Below, in pieces: positions 1 to 7,662 of a stretch of DNA of 37,102 nucleotides. Positions within the stretch are counted from its first letter, which is position 1. Every line of letters starts with the position of its first letter. A program made the translations under genes and the position numbers. The stretch comes from Ruthenibacterium sp. GTDB taxonomy: Bacteria; Bacillota; Clostridia; Oscillospirales; Ruminococcaceae. The DNA lies in NCBI GenBank assembly GCA_020025255.1, contig JAHHSK010000011.1, positions 1 to 37,102 on the forward strand. The letters are read 5' to 3'. Below the pieces are notes generated by a model. The model was given only the letters and a program-made list of their open reading frames with translations, had not been told where the DNA came from and made no database searches.

Positions 1-54
1 CTGGAAAAAGAGACGATCACCGGCGAAGAATTTATGGAAATTCTTCAGCGGTGA
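1..54 (+). CDS. ftsH: C-terminal end of probable cell-division protease FtsH (partial)
   Basis: Only the last 17 codons and the TGA stop are in the window. They read LEKETITGEEFMEILQR, which resembles the acidic tail of clostridial FtsH proteins (L-E-K-E-T-[IL]-x-G-[DE]-E-F). FtsH is a membrane-anchored AAA+ zinc protease that degrades misfolded and regulatory proteins. The gene runs in from the left edge and is followed about 55 bases later by a strong terminator. The identification rests on a very short peptide from memory of the family, so it is probable rather than certain; any gene with the same tail would look alike. Confidence 0.6.
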   Translation: MEKETITGEEFMEILQR

Positions 55-100
55 ACAGGCGAAACCAAAACAGGGAATGATGTGCCGCGCAGGCTGCGGC

Positions 101-143
101 AGAAAAAAGCGTCCGGCGGGCATATGCCCGCCGGACGCTTTTT
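101..143. terminator. Bidirectional intrinsic terminator between the ftsH end and the small membrane protein gene
   Basis: A perfect 30-base palindrome at 109-138 (arms GCGTCCGGCGGGCAT and its complement) has a T-run at 139-143 on the plus strand. On the minus strand the matching T-run comes from the A6 at 103-108. It can therefore end transcription from both converging genes. Confidence 0.9.
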
Positions 144-157
144 CTGTAAAATGATGC

Positions 158-646
158 TTATTCGCCGGCTTTTTCCGGCTCCTGCTGGGGCTGTTCTTCC
201 GGCTCCAGCTCCTCCAATCCGGTTGCAACGGCTTTCTGCACATGGCGCAGCAGATCATCGTCGTCCGGTTCGCACGCATCCTGCGCCGTGCCGGAATCCT
301 GCGGTTCCTCGAAATCGGTGCAGGAAAGGATCTCGGCTTCGTTTGCATCCACAAATTCCTGCGCGTCCACGCCATCGGGGAAAACCTCCCACTCGTCCTC
401 CGGTTCCTCTTCGCCGCCGGTCAGCGCTTCGCGCACCAGCATACCGGCATCGGAAATCACATCCGAGGCCGCGCGGGCGATATCACCGAATACACTGCGG
501 GCAGGCTCCTGCGAGGGGTCGGCACCGCAGGCGGCCTGCTGTGCTTCGGCAAGGCGGTTATCTTCATACCGCTGGGCAACCTTCAGGGCAAACAGTGCAG
601 CACCGGCAGCGGCGCCAAGCCCCAAAAAACTTTTCATAAGACTCAT
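158..646 (-). CDS. Small single-pass membrane protein, acidic tail, unknown function
   Basis: The 162-residue product starts MSLMKSFLGLG. A glycine/alanine-rich hydrophobic segment at about residues 6-22 is followed by a charged stretch and a strongly acidic C-terminal half rich in E and D with P and Q near the end. The layout resembles YtxH-like small membrane proteins, but no family is recognised with certainty. The start at 646 was chosen because AAGGAG lies 8 bases upstream; the in-frame GTG at 655 overlaps that ribosome site. The gene stands alone between a consensus-like promoter and a bidirectional terminator. The acidic half is low complexity and probably disordered. A role tied to the neighbouring ftsH cannot be shown. 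Confidence 0.75.
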   Translation of the reverse strand: MSLMKSFLGLGAAAGAALFALKVAQRYEDNRLAEAQQAACGADPSQEPARSVFGDIARAASDVISDAGMLVREALTGGEEEPEDEWEVFPDGVDAQEFVDANEAEILSCTDFEEPQDSGTAQDACEPDDDDLLRHVQKAVATGLEELEPEEQPQQEPEKAGE

Positions 647-696
647 TACATTCACTCCTTATCATTCGATCGGCATTCGATTTTCATCTTAGCCTT

Positions 697-725
697 ATTA
701 TAAGGCATCTATGCCATTCCTCCAA
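697..725 (-). promoter_or_regulatory. Sigma-A-type promoter of the small membrane protein gene
   Basis: On the minus strand TTGGAG (725-720) is separated by exactly 17 bases from a perfect TATAAT (702-697). It lies about 50 bases before the start codon at 646. Confidence 0.75.
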
Positions 726-740
726 GTGTTTTAGAGAAAA

Positions 741-753
741 AAGATTTTATCTT
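741..753 (-). terminator. Weak terminator overlapping the isomerase stop codon
   Basis: On the minus strand AAGAT and ATCTT pair around an AAA loop and run straight into TTTTTCTC. The stem is only 5 base pairs and includes the TAA stop. Confidence 0.4.
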
Positions 754-1220
754 GTTTCCTCGTTTTCGATCGCCCGGATGCGATCATAGCCTTCGTGCAC
801 CATTTGGGCTTTTTCCGGCGGCATCCCGTCGCACCAGCGGCTGTTCACAAAAGCCAGTGCCATGCGTTCGGCAACGGCGGGCGTCACAACTTTTTCCCCC
901 ATAGCCATAACATTGGCATTGGTGATGCGCACAAGCTCGGCGGCGGTGAATTCGCTTTCGCATGCAACGGCATATACCCCTTTGAACTTAGAGGCTGTCA
1001 TGCATACGCCTGCGCCGGAACCGCACATCACAAAGCCGCGCTCATATTTCCCGGTCTGCATGGCGCGGGCAAGGCGTTCACCCGCCTCGTAATAGCGCAG
1101 GGTGTCCGCTTCCTGCTGCTGGCCGACGTCGTCCACATCGTGTCCGGCGCTGCGCAGAATTTTTTTGATGTGCTCTTTCAGGCGAAAGCCCGAGGCATCG
1201 GATGCGATTGCAATATTCAT
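747..1220 (-). CDS. RpiB/LacA/LacB-family sugar-phosphate isomerase, atypical active site
   Basis: The 157-residue protein has the full length and fold signature of the RpiB family: an N-terminal IAIASD strand, the Cys loop MCGSGAG with Cys66, TASKFKGVYA, and NANVMAMG. The family interconverts aldo- and keto-sugar phosphates, classically ribose-5-P and ribulose-5-P, in the cytoplasm. Two usual histidines are absent. The D-H-A/V motif near the N-terminus reads D8-A9-S10, and the ring-opening His of the H-N-D-T-N-V motif aligns with Ile99 (in RITNANV). The catalytic Cys is kept. Substrate may therefore differ from ribose-5-P, and the rpiB symbol is withheld. AAGGAG sits 6 bases before the ATG. 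The gene follows a GT2 glycosyltransferase by 28 bases, probably as one operon. Confidence 0.85.
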   Translation of the reverse strand: MNIAIASDASGFRLKEHIKKILRSAGHDVDDVGQQQEADTLRYYEAGERLARAMQTGKYERGFVMCGSGAGVCMTASKFKGVYAVACESEFTAAELVRITNANVMAMGEKVVTPAVAERMALAFVNSRWCDGMPPEKAQMVHEGYDRIRAIENEETR

Positions 1221-1248
1221 ATTCGGCTCCTTTCGGCAGTATGCCGGA

Positions 1249-2238
1249 TCATTTTATTTTCAGAAACCGCATTGTGCGGTAACCGATGTAGCGGAAAATA
1301 TCGACGAAAAGCCACAGCTCGATCAAAAGATAATTCGGCAGGTTGCGCCAGCGAAAGCGCGGCTTTTCGAGCGTTGGGATCACGCGAAAGGCCTCTTTTG
1401 CGCCCTTGAGGTACGGCGTCCAGAAGCCGCGCAGACCAAACACCAGGATCTTGAGCAGATATCCGGTCAGCAGGAACGGAAAATTGAAAACAAACATCAA
1501 AAGAGGCATGTTTTTATAGGGCAGCAGGATGCTGTTGCGCCCGCTCTGCACACTTTTGAATTCATTATAGCGTACCGCGCCGGTGGTGGCGCCGCAGATA
1601 TGATAGCATTTGGCGGCGGGGCAATACAGGTTGATGTAGCCAAGGCTGTTTGCGCGCCAGCTGATATCGACATCTTCAAAATAGGCAAAGAAGGTTTCGT
1701 CAAAAAGCCCGATCTCATCCAGAATGCGCTTGCGGTACAGGCTGGCGCCGCCGCAGGCGGAAAAAATGCGTCCGGGCTTTTGGTAGCGCTTCCAATCCAT
1801 GCCGTCACCGCGCTTGCACGCCCAGCCGAACAGCGTAACATAATCGCCGGCATCGTCACAAAGCTCGCGCTCAAAATGGCGGATCATCAGGCTCTGTACG
1901 GCAAAGGCGCGCGGCTCGGCCTCGGCGGCGGCAATCAGCTGAGCAAGCCAATCCGGTTCGGCAAAGGCATCGTTGTTGAACAAAACGACATATTCGCCTT
2001 TTGCAATGCGGATGCCCTGATTCACCGCGTGGGAAAACCCGGTGTTTTCCTTATTTTCGATCAGGGTGTAATGGCTGCGCCCGATATAGCTGCGGGCAAT
2101 TTCCAGACTTTCATCTGTGGAGGCATTATCAACGATGATAAGCTCAAAATCCGGTTCGGTCTGGGCGTAAATGGATTCGATCGAATCGCGCAGCCAGCCC
2201 GCCCCGTTCAGGTTGGGGATGACGATGCTTGCTTTCAA
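1249..2238 (-). CDS. Family 2 glycosyltransferase, rhamnosyltransferase-like, membrane associated
   Basis: The 329-residue protein has the GT-A fold of GT2 enzymes that move a sugar from a nucleotide donor to a cell-surface acceptor. Visible motifs are the N-terminal SIVIPNLNG strand, VDNASTD at about 36-42, the metal-binding NND at 88-90 in place of DxD, the acceptor-side CGGASLYRK near 162-170, and the catalytic-base motif E188-D189-V-D191. A hydrophobic segment at about 243-268 should attach it to the inner face of the membrane. This motif set is that of the WbbL/rhamnosyltransferase subgroup. The start is TTG at 2238, 9 bases after AAAGGAG, since no ATG is better placed. It is the first gene of a pair with the RpiB-like isomerase. 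Acceptor and sugar are unknown. Confidence 0.88.
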   Translation of the reverse strand: MKASIVIPNLNGAGWLRDSIESIYAQTEPDFELIIVDNASTDESLEIARSYIGRSHYTLIENKENTGFSHAVNQGIRIAKGEYVVLFNNDAFAEPDWLAQLIAAAEAEPRAFAVQSLMIRHFERELCDDAGDYVTLFGWACKRGDGMDWKRYQKPGRIFSACGGASLYRKRILDEIGLFDETFFAYFEDVDISWRANSLGYINLYCPAAKCYHICGATTGAVRYNEFKSVQSGRNSILLPYKNMPLLMFVFNFPFLLTGYLLKILVFGLRGFWTPYLKGAKEAFRVIPTLEKPRFRWRNLPNYLLIELWLFVDIFRYIGYRTMRFLKIK

Positions 2239-2263
2239 AAGTGTGGTCTCCTTTATCGAAACA

Positions 2264-2272
2264 TGTTATACT
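2264..2272 (+). promoter_or_regulatory. Probable extended -10 promoter of the HAD phosphatase gene
   Basis: TG-T-TATACT at 2264-2272 is a good extended -10. The best -35 at 17 bases (TGGTCT, 2244-2249) is weak. It would give a leader of about 85 bases. Confidence 0.45.
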
Positions 2273-2293
2273 GAAAGAAACTTCTCTATCCGT

Positions 2294-2322
2294 ATTGTAA
2301 CACATTGCGGTCGGGGCGACCA
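2294..2322 (-). promoter_or_regulatory. Probable extended -10 promoter of the glycosyltransferase-isomerase pair
   Basis: On the minus strand TGT-TACAAT (302-294 within the 2.2 kb region, i.e. 2302-2294) is an extended -10. The -35 (TGGTCG at 2322-2317) is poor. The small inverted repeat GGTCG-GGG-CGACC at 2309-2321 overlaps it and could be an operator or a leader hairpin of the divergent gene. Confidence 0.45.
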
Positions 2323-2366
2323 GAACAAAACGAGATTTTCTTATTTTTTATAAAAGGAGTATGGGC

Positions 2367-3152
2367 ATGGATGACGTAAAAAGCGCAAAGCTGTTCCTTT
2401 TGGATATGGACGGCACCTTTTATCTGGATGAAACACTGCTTCCGGGGGCTTTGGAATTTTTGCAGATCTGCCGGGAAACCGGCAGACGCTTTGCATTCCT
2501 GACAAACAATTCCTCCAAAAGCAAAGCGGATTACCTGGCAAAGCTCACGCGGCTGGGCGCGCAGGTGACGCAGGAGGATATCTTCACCTCCGGCGATGCC
2601 ACGCTGCAATACCTTGCAGAAAACCATTTTCCGCAAGAGCTTTTGCTGATTGGCACCCAGAGCCTGGAAACGCAGTTTGCAGCGCACGGGTATGTGCTGA
2701 ATGCCCCGCAGCCGAAGGCCGTTGTGCTGGGCTTTGATACAACGATCACATATGAAAAGCTGACGCGCCTTTGCAATGCCGTGCGTGCAGGGCTGCCGTA
2801 TATTGCAACGCACCCGGATTATAACTGTCCGGTGCAGGGCGGCTTTATTCCAGATATCGGTGCGGTGATCGCATTTGTAAAGGCAAGCACCGGCCGCATG
2901 CCGGATGCGGTGATCGGCAAGCCCAACGGCTATATCGCCAAGGCTGCTTCGGAAAAATACGGCGTGCCGCTGGAACAGGTTTGCATGGTGGGCGACCGGC
3001 TGTATACGGATATCGCCCTTGGCGCATGCGGCTGCGGAACCGTGCTTGTGATGTGCGGTGAAACATCGCCCGAAGATCTGGAAAAAAGCAGGATCGTGCC
3101 CGATACGGTGTGCCGGGATCTGGAGCACTTGGGAACGCTGCTTTTGGAATAA
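2367..3152 (+). CDS. HAD-IIA family phosphatase (NagD/AraL/pNPPase-like)
   Basis: The 261-residue protein is a cytoplasmic phosphatase of the haloacid dehalogenase superfamily, subclass IIA. Motif I is LLDMDGTF with nucleophile Asp13 and acid/base Asp15. Motif II is LTNNS around Thr47. The class IIA cap lies between them and motif III, with Lys in the GKPN loop and the acidic GDRLYTD motif near the C-terminus. Members remove phosphate from sugar phosphates, nucleotides or glycerol phosphate, and substrate cannot be read from sequence. ATG 2367 was chosen because AAGGAG lies 7 bases upstream; ATG 2361 is too close to it. The gene is monocistronic and ends in a bidirectional terminator. Confidence 0.9.
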   Translation: MDDVKSAKLFLLDMDGTFYLDETLLPGALEFLQICRETGRRFAFLTNNSSKSKADYLAKLTRLGAQVTQEDIFTSGDATLQYLAENHFPQELLLIGTQSLETQFAAHGYVLNAPQPKAVVLGFDTTITYEKLTRLCNAVRAGLPYIATHPDYNCPVQGGFIPDIGAVIAFVKASTGRMPDAVIGKPNGYIAKAASEKYGVPLEQVCMVGDRLYTDIALGACGCGTVLVMCGETSPEDLEKSRIVPDTVCRDLEHLGTLLLE

Positions 3153-3162
3153 GCCGCAAAGA

Positions 3163-3200
3163 AAAAGCAGCATCCGGGCAACGGATGCTGCTTTGCTTAT
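3163..3200. terminator. Bidirectional terminator after the HAD gene
   Basis: AAAGCAGCATCC (3164-3175) pairs with GGATGCTGCTTT (3183-3194) around a 7-base loop. T-rich sequence follows on the plus strand, and AAAA upstream serves the minus strand. It separates two converging genes. Confidence 0.85.
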
Positions 3201-3224
3201 TTTGCGGGGAATGCACGGGGATGC

Positions 3225-3794
3225 TTACAGGCCTTTTTCGATTTTATCTGCGATATCAGCGGCATTTTCCGCCATAACCACGATGATCTCACCGGATGCC
3301 GTGGTTTTGATAACGGCATTCAAAGAAATCTGGTACTGATCTTCCAGATAACGGTCAAATTGCTGCTGCACGCTTTTGATATACGCTTCCAGCCCGGCCT
3401 GAACGTCGGCCTGCTTTCCTTCCACGGGCTTATAGATGCCGATGTGGTAGGCCTGGGTCATCATCAGGGACATCGTAAAGGCGTAGGTATCCAAATCGGC
3501 TGCCGGGACACCCATGGCATCAAACATCATGCCGATGCTCTGCGCGGCCATTTCGTCATCGACCTGATACGGATTCAGGATCAGAACCGGGTCCTCGCCT
3601 GCATTCGCGCCGACGATTTCAAAGTACTGGTTGTCCTCCTCACTGCGGGAATCGCGGATCAGGTTGGCGTAATCTTCTGCTTTTTTCGCACCGGCAGCAT
3701 CGCCGGAAGAAGCGGGCTGGCCACCGCAGGCGGCAAGAGCAAAGCAAAGCACCAGTGCCATGGCAAGTGCGGCAAGGCGGGTAAAACGTGTCAT
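3225..3794 (-). CDS. DUF4358 family lipoprotein
   Basis: The 189-residue product has a typical lipoprotein signal peptide: MTRFTRL, a hydrophobic core, then the lipobox LAAC with Cys23. It should be anchored to the outer face of the membrane. The mature part matches my recollection of the DUF4358 pattern: a variable first half, the stretch VEGKQADVQAGLEAYIKSVQ, then Q-F-D-R-Y-L-E-D-Q-Y with N-A-V-I-K, and a C-terminal helix that starts after IIVVMAEN. The function of this family is not established. The start at 3794 is 10 bases after GAGGAG; the ATG at 3812 forms part of that ribosome site. It is a single gene on the minus strand. Confidence 0.8.
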   Translation of the reverse strand: MTRFTRLAALAMALVLCFALAACGGQPASSGDAAGAKKAEDYANLIRDSRSEEDNQYFEIVGANAGEDPVLILNPYQVDDEMAAQSIGMMFDAMGVPAADLDTYAFTMSLMMTQAYHIGIYKPVEGKQADVQAGLEAYIKSVQQQFDRYLEDQYQISLNAVIKTTASGEIIVVMAENAADIADKIEKGL

Positions 3795-3875
3795 AATTTG
3801 TATTCTCCTCATTGTTTTTCAATTCGGCGGTATCGCCAGCAGAATTTCCTCTGCTGATTAATATACCCACGAGGC

Positions 3876-3894
3876 CGCGTGAAAATTGCACGCG
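3876..3894. repeat. Inverted repeat upstream of the DUF4358 lipoprotein gene
   Basis: CGCGTG and CACGCG flank an AT-rich 7-base spacer at 3876-3894, about 85 bases before the lipoprotein start. No T-run follows on the minus strand, so it is not a clear terminator for the preceding gene. It could be an operator. Confidence 0.4.
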
Positions 3895-3916
3895 AAAAAC
3901 TTTTTTCGATCCCGAT

Positions 3917-4738
3917 CTATCGGAACCGAGACTCCGGCTGATAAAATTCAAAAATCACGGCATCGTTTTCCTCCTGCTTTGCCGCAATGTCATCCCCGGG
4001 GCGCACCGTCCAGCAAAAGCGCAGGGCACCCATGCTTTCGGCAAGGCGGGCGGTGAGCGTCTTTTTCCCCGGGCCGTGGGCAATGAACTGCGGCCGTGCC
4101 AGCACATTTGTGAACAGATGTCCCAGCAGGAAGGCAGCAACGGGATGGGCTTGTCCTTTAAAATTGCAAGGGCGGTCTGTCAGCTGTCCGCGCAGGATAT
4201 CCGGTGCATTTTTCCGAAACCAGAACACGATGCGCGGGTCAAAGCTTTCGATGCACAGCGGGCCGTGGTAGGCGCGTATCTGGGCAAGCGCCTTTTGGCA
4301 CAGTTCGTTATTGCGCGGCCCCATTTTCAGCTCAACGATCAGCGGCACGGCACCGTCGATCTCTTCGAGCACCTGCGAAAAAAGCGGGATCGTTTCATCG
4401 GTGCCGCAAAGACGCATTTCACGCAGCTGATCGAAGGAATATTCATCGACCCTTCCGTGCACTGCGCACACGCGGTCGAGCGTATCGTCATGAAACACGA
4501 CCACCCTGCCGTCTTTGGAAAGCTGGATATCCAGCTCAATGCCATATCCGGCCTGCACCGCGGCGCGGAATGCCGCCAGGCTGTTTTCCGGCACGGAGGT
4601 ATCCTGCGTATGCAGGCCGCGGTGTGCGTGGTTCACCCCGAGCACGGCTTCGCGCTGCGCGGCATCGAAACGGCCGGGCCGCAGCACGAACCAAAGCAGG
4701 ATCAGGCATACTGCCGCGATCCATAAAAAAATTGCCAT
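3917..4738 (-). CDS. Membrane-anchored glycerophosphodiester phosphodiesterase
   Basis: The 273-residue protein starts with a single membrane helix (residues 2-19, MAIFLWIAAVCLILLWFV) and continues as a GDPD TIM-barrel domain. Conserved residues are visible: H39-R40-G41, the E51-N52 pair, E68 and D70 in IELDIQ, the H83-D84-D85 catalytic motif, and E-L-K near 138. GDPD enzymes hydrolyse glycerophosphodiesters to glycerol-3-phosphate and an alcohol; the anchor may place this one at the cell surface. ATG 4738 was chosen because GAAAGGAAG lies 7 bases upstream and the helix then starts at residue 2. It is divergent from the response-regulator gene. Confidence 0.88.
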   Translation of the reverse strand: MAIFLWIAAVCLILLWFVLRPGRFDAAQREAVLGVNHAHRGLHTQDTSVPENSLAAFRAAVQAGYGIELDIQLSKDGRVVVFHDDTLDRVCAVHGRVDEYSFDQLREMRLCGTDETIPLFSQVLEEIDGAVPLIVELKMGPRNNELCQKALAQIRAYHGPLCIESFDPRIVFWFRKNAPDILRGQLTDRPCNFKGQAHPVAAFLLGHLFTNVLARPQFIAHGPGKKTLTARLAESMGALRFCWTVRPGDDIAAKQEENDAVIFEFYQPESRFR

Positions 4739-4933
4739 TGCTGATCTTCCTTTCATTTGACGGCGTAGGCCGTGTGAAATCATACCGATATTGTACTGCG
4801 CCGGGTGCAGATCCGTCAATTCCGCGGGCAGTTTTCACAATTTCGACATATCAAAGCGGTATGATAAGCGTATTGAGGGAAAACCGGAACGGATAGCAAA
4901 AGACCGGCAGGCAGCCGGAGAGAGGGTAGGATT

Positions 4934-5629
4934 ATGGCAAAGATTTTGATTGTGGATGATGAACCGCGCATCCGTGCGCTGATCCGGGAGCATTTGGAGC
5001 ATGCCGATCTGGAATGTGAAGAAGCCACCGACGGCTCGGCCTGCCTTGCAATGCTGCCGACGTGCGGGGCGGATCTTGTGATTTTGGATATTATGATGCC
5101 GTTTATGGACGGGATGACCTGCCTGAAGGAAATGCGCAGCCGCAGGATCGATACGCCCGTCATTATGCTGACCGCACGCGGCGAAGAATACGATAAGCTG
5201 GCAGGGCTGGAGGGCGGAGCCGATGATTATGTGGTAAAGCCGTTCAGTCCGCGCGAGCTGGTTGCGCGCGTAAAGGCGGTGCTTGCGCGCACAATGCCGA
5301 AAAACACGGCGGCGGACAGCAGCTATGTGTTCGGTGATCTTGTGATCGACACCGTTTCCCACAGTGTGCGCATTGCGGGGCAGGAAGCCCCGCTTACCCC
5401 CAAGGAATTTGATCTGCTGGTGTTTCTGGCTGCCAATAAAGGCATCGCACTTTCGCGGGAGCGCATTTTGCAGAAGGTATGGAATTATGATTATTACGGC
5501 GAGGATCGCACCGTGGACACCCATGTTAAAATGCTGCGCAGCCACTTGGGGCCGTATCGGGAAAATATTGTGACCGTCTGGGGCATCGGATATAAGTTCG
5601 ACCCGGATGCAGGGCGGCAGGCAAGATGA
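4934..5629 (+). CDS. OmpR/PhoB-family response regulator
   Basis: The 231-residue protein has an N-terminal receiver domain (about 1-120) with acidic residues Asp8-Asp9, phospho-acceptor Asp52, Thr80 and Lys102. A winged-helix DNA-binding domain follows (about 128-225), with the typical LTPKEFDLLVFL, SRERILQKVW and RTVDTHVKMLRSHL motifs. It should activate or repress transcription when phosphorylated by the kinase encoded immediately downstream, whose start overlaps its stop by 4 bases. The target genes are unknown. A purine-rich but imperfect ribosome site precedes the ATG. Confidence 0.92.
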   Translation: MAKILIVDDEPRIRALIREHLEHADLECEEATDGSACLAMLPTCGADLVILDIMMPFMDGMTCLKEMRSRRIDTPVIMLTARGEEYDKLAGLEGGADDYVVKPFSPRELVARVKAVLARTMPKNTAADSSYVFGDLVIDTVSHSVRIAGQEAPLTPKEFDLLVFLAANKGIALSRERILQKVWNYDYYGEDRTVDTHVKMLRSHLGPYRENIVTVWGIGYKFDPDAGRQAR

Positions 5630-7158
5630 TGCAGACCGAAAAAAAAAGAAAAGGAAAAAAGCTCGGTAGATTCAATACGATCAGCCATAAGCTGACGGCC
5701 TTTGTGATTTTGATGAGTGCCGTGCTGCTGCTTTTGGTGTGGCTTTTGAGCGTGAAAATGCTCGAGCCGATGTATAATTACCGTGTAAAAGAAGAACTGA
5801 GCCATGCCGCACAGGTGTACTGCGATATCTTAAATAAGCACGAGGATCTGGTCGGCTACGATGCCGCAGGGCGCAAGGTCATCAACAGCAAGCTTATGGA
5901 CGCGCTGCGGGAAAACAGCGCGCTGCTGGCCGGAAAATGCTTTGAGATCGCGGATGCACAGGGAAGGTGCCTGATCGGCAGTCATCAGATCCAATCCGGG
6001 CGGTGCCTGCTGCACCCCGATCCGCTGAGCCTGTTCAGCGATCATTCCACGCCCCAGTGGGACACCCCCGAGACACAGCAGCTGCGCGCAGTGGTGCGCA
6101 GCCGGGGTGATATGGAATTTACACTGCCCAACGCGCAGCTTTTCCCGCAGATCGACCCGCAGACGGATGTGCGGCAAATGGTGGTGTGCCGGAAGGTGGA
6201 GGATCGGTATACGGTGATCGTGTCCACCGATCTGGAGCGCGTCGATCAGGCGGCGGGGGTCATCAAGGCACAGATGCCGCTGATTGCCGCAGGGCTGCTG
6301 ATCATCAGCATTGCAGGGGCATATGGGTTCGGCAAATGGTTTACCCGCCCGATCCGTGCGCTTTCGGGTGCAGCGCGGGAAGTGGCGCGGGGAAATTACA
6401 CGGTTCGTGTCCAGGCAGATACCGACGATGAGCTGGGGATGCTGGCGGAAGATTTCAACACCATGGCACGGGAGGTAGGGCGCACATCCGAGCTGCAGCG
6501 GGATCTGATCGCGAATGTCAGCCATGATCTGCGCACGCCGCTGACGCTTATCAAGGGATATGCCGAAACCGTGCGCGATCTGACCGGGGATGACAAGGAA
6601 AAACGCGATGCACAGCTGAATGTCATTGCGGATGAAACCGACCGCCTTTCTGCGCTGGTGAACAGCGTCATGGAGCTTTCGCGCTATTCCTCCGGCACGC
6701 AAAAGCCGCAGCGGGTGCGCTTCGATCTTGCGCAGCTGTGCGAGGAGGTTGCGTACCGCTACGAAAACATCTGCGAAAAAAACGGATACACATTAAAAAC
6801 CCAAACCGATGTTCCGTGTGAAGTGAATGCCGACCCGGAAATGATGAGCCGTGTTGTGCACAATCTGCTGGCGAACGCCGTGCATCATGTGGGCAGTGAC
6901 GGACAGCTTGCGCTGCGCGTAAGCCCCCAGCCGGGCGGCAAGGTGCGCGTGGAGATCGAAGACCACGGCGCAGGCATTGCCAAGGAGGATCTGCCGTATA
7001 TCTTTGATAAATACTACCGTTCCCGTTCGGATTTCGGCAAAATGGGTACGGGATTGGGTCTTTCGATCACAAAAGCGATCCTCATCAGCCACGGATACGC
7101 CTTCGGGGTGGACAGCACACCGGGGGAAGGCAGCGTGTTCTGGTTTACAGCGCAGTGA
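5626..7158 (+). CDS. Two-component sensor histidine kinase
   Basis: The 510-residue membrane kinase pairs with the upstream response regulator. Order of parts: basic N-terminus, TM1 at about 24-44, an extracytoplasmic sensor of about 170 residues, TM2 at about 217-236, HAMP (about 237-290), HisKA with phospho-acceptor His300 in NVSHDLRTPL, and a HATPase domain with the N-box NLLANAVHHV, the G1 motif DHGAGIA and the G2 motif GTGLGLSITKAI. The sensor region holds five cysteines (66, 105, 115, 127, 188), which is unusual. Two adjacent ATG codons (5626 and 5629) are equally possible starts. The signal sensed is unknown. Confidence 0.92.
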   Translation: MMQTEKKRKGKKLGRFNTISHKLTAFVILMSAVLLLLVWLLSVKMLEPMYNYRVKEELSHAAQVYCDILNKHEDLVGYDAAGRKVINSKLMDALRENSALLAGKCFEIADAQGRCLIGSHQIQSGRCLLHPDPLSLFSDHSTPQWDTPETQQLRAVVRSRGDMEFTLPNAQLFPQIDPQTDVRQMVVCRKVEDRYTVIVSTDLERVDQAAGVIKAQMPLIAAGLLIISIAGAYGFGKWFTRPIRALSGAAREVARGNYTVRVQADTDDELGMLAEDFNTMAREVGRTSELQRDLIANVSHDLRTPLTLIKGYAETVRDLTGDDKEKRDAQLNVIADETDRLSALVNSVMELSRYSSGTQKPQRVRFDLAQLCEEVAYRYENICEKNGYTLKTQTDVPCEVNADPEMMSRVVHNLLANAVHHVGSDGQLALRVSPQPGGKVRVEIEDHGAGIAKEDLPYIFDKYYRSRSDFGKMGTGLGLSITKAILISHGYAFGVDSTPGEGSVFWFTAQ

Positions 7159-7208
7159 GCAAAAGCAGCCCAACGGCAAAGCGGCCTGCGCCGCATCCCG
7201 AAAGGCAC

Positions 7209-7258
7209 AAAAAATGCCCCGTCTGTTGTCGCGTACGGCACACAGACGGGGCACTTTT
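7209..7258. terminator. Bidirectional terminator after the two-component system
   Basis: TGCCCCGTCTGT (7215-7226) pairs with ACAGACGGGGCA (7242-7253) around a 15-base loop. TTTTT follows on the plus strand, and an A-run precedes it for the minus strand. Confidence 0.85.
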
Positions 7259-7324
7259 TATGTGGTTGATGCCAAGCGTTTTGCTTTGAAGCCGCGGCCG
7301 CGCACCTGCAGCAGGCCGAAACGA

Positions 7325-7534
7325 TCACAGAACGGGGCTTTCTTCCTGGGTCGGCTCCTCATCGGGAAGTTCTTCCTCATCCGGCTCTTTGTGGCTGAAA
7401 TCCTCGCTGAACAGCAGGTTTTCATATTCATCCAGTTCTGCTTCACGGCGGCGCAGGTAAATAAATGCGGCAACAAGTGCACCGACAACGGCGGCGAAAA
7501 GAGCAACGATTGCGGCAATGGTCGATTTTTTCAT
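7325..7534 (-). CDS. Very small single-pass membrane protein
   Basis: The 69-residue product starts MKKSTIAAIVALFAAVV. It consists of one transmembrane helix (about 5-26), a basic stop-transfer stretch YLRRR, and a highly acidic cytoplasmic tail rich in E, D and P. No family is recognised. The start is supported by AAGGAGGA 9 bases upstream and by its own near-consensus promoter. The layout echoes the small membrane protein at 158-646 (helix first, acidic tail), although the sequences are not obviously alike. Confidence 0.7.
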   Translation of the reverse strand: MKKSTIAAIVALFAAVVGALVAAFIYLRRREAELDEYENLLFSEDFSHKEPDEEELPDEEPTQEESPVL

Positions 7535-7633
7535 AGTGAAACTTCCTCCTTGCAAGGGCGCGGATGCTGCCCGTTTTATGCGGGGAGCCGTGCGGCAGCC
7601 CTGCCTGCCGGCACCCGCGGTGAATGTGTCTTT

Positions 7634-7662
7634 ATTATATCCGTTTTTCCTGCGCTTTACAA
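7634..7662 (-). promoter_or_regulatory. Near-consensus promoter of the small membrane protein gene
   Basis: On the minus strand TTGTAA (7662-7657) and TATAAT (7639-7634) are 17 bases apart. The -35 overlaps the mutY stop codon. The roughly 90-base leader contains a GC-rich imperfect hairpin around 7585-7615. Confidence 0.75.

Noticed and set aside
1102..2274. Open frame of 390 codons on the plus strand over the glycosyltransferase and isomerase
   Set aside because: Both minus-strand genes show full catalytic motifs; the plus frame has none.
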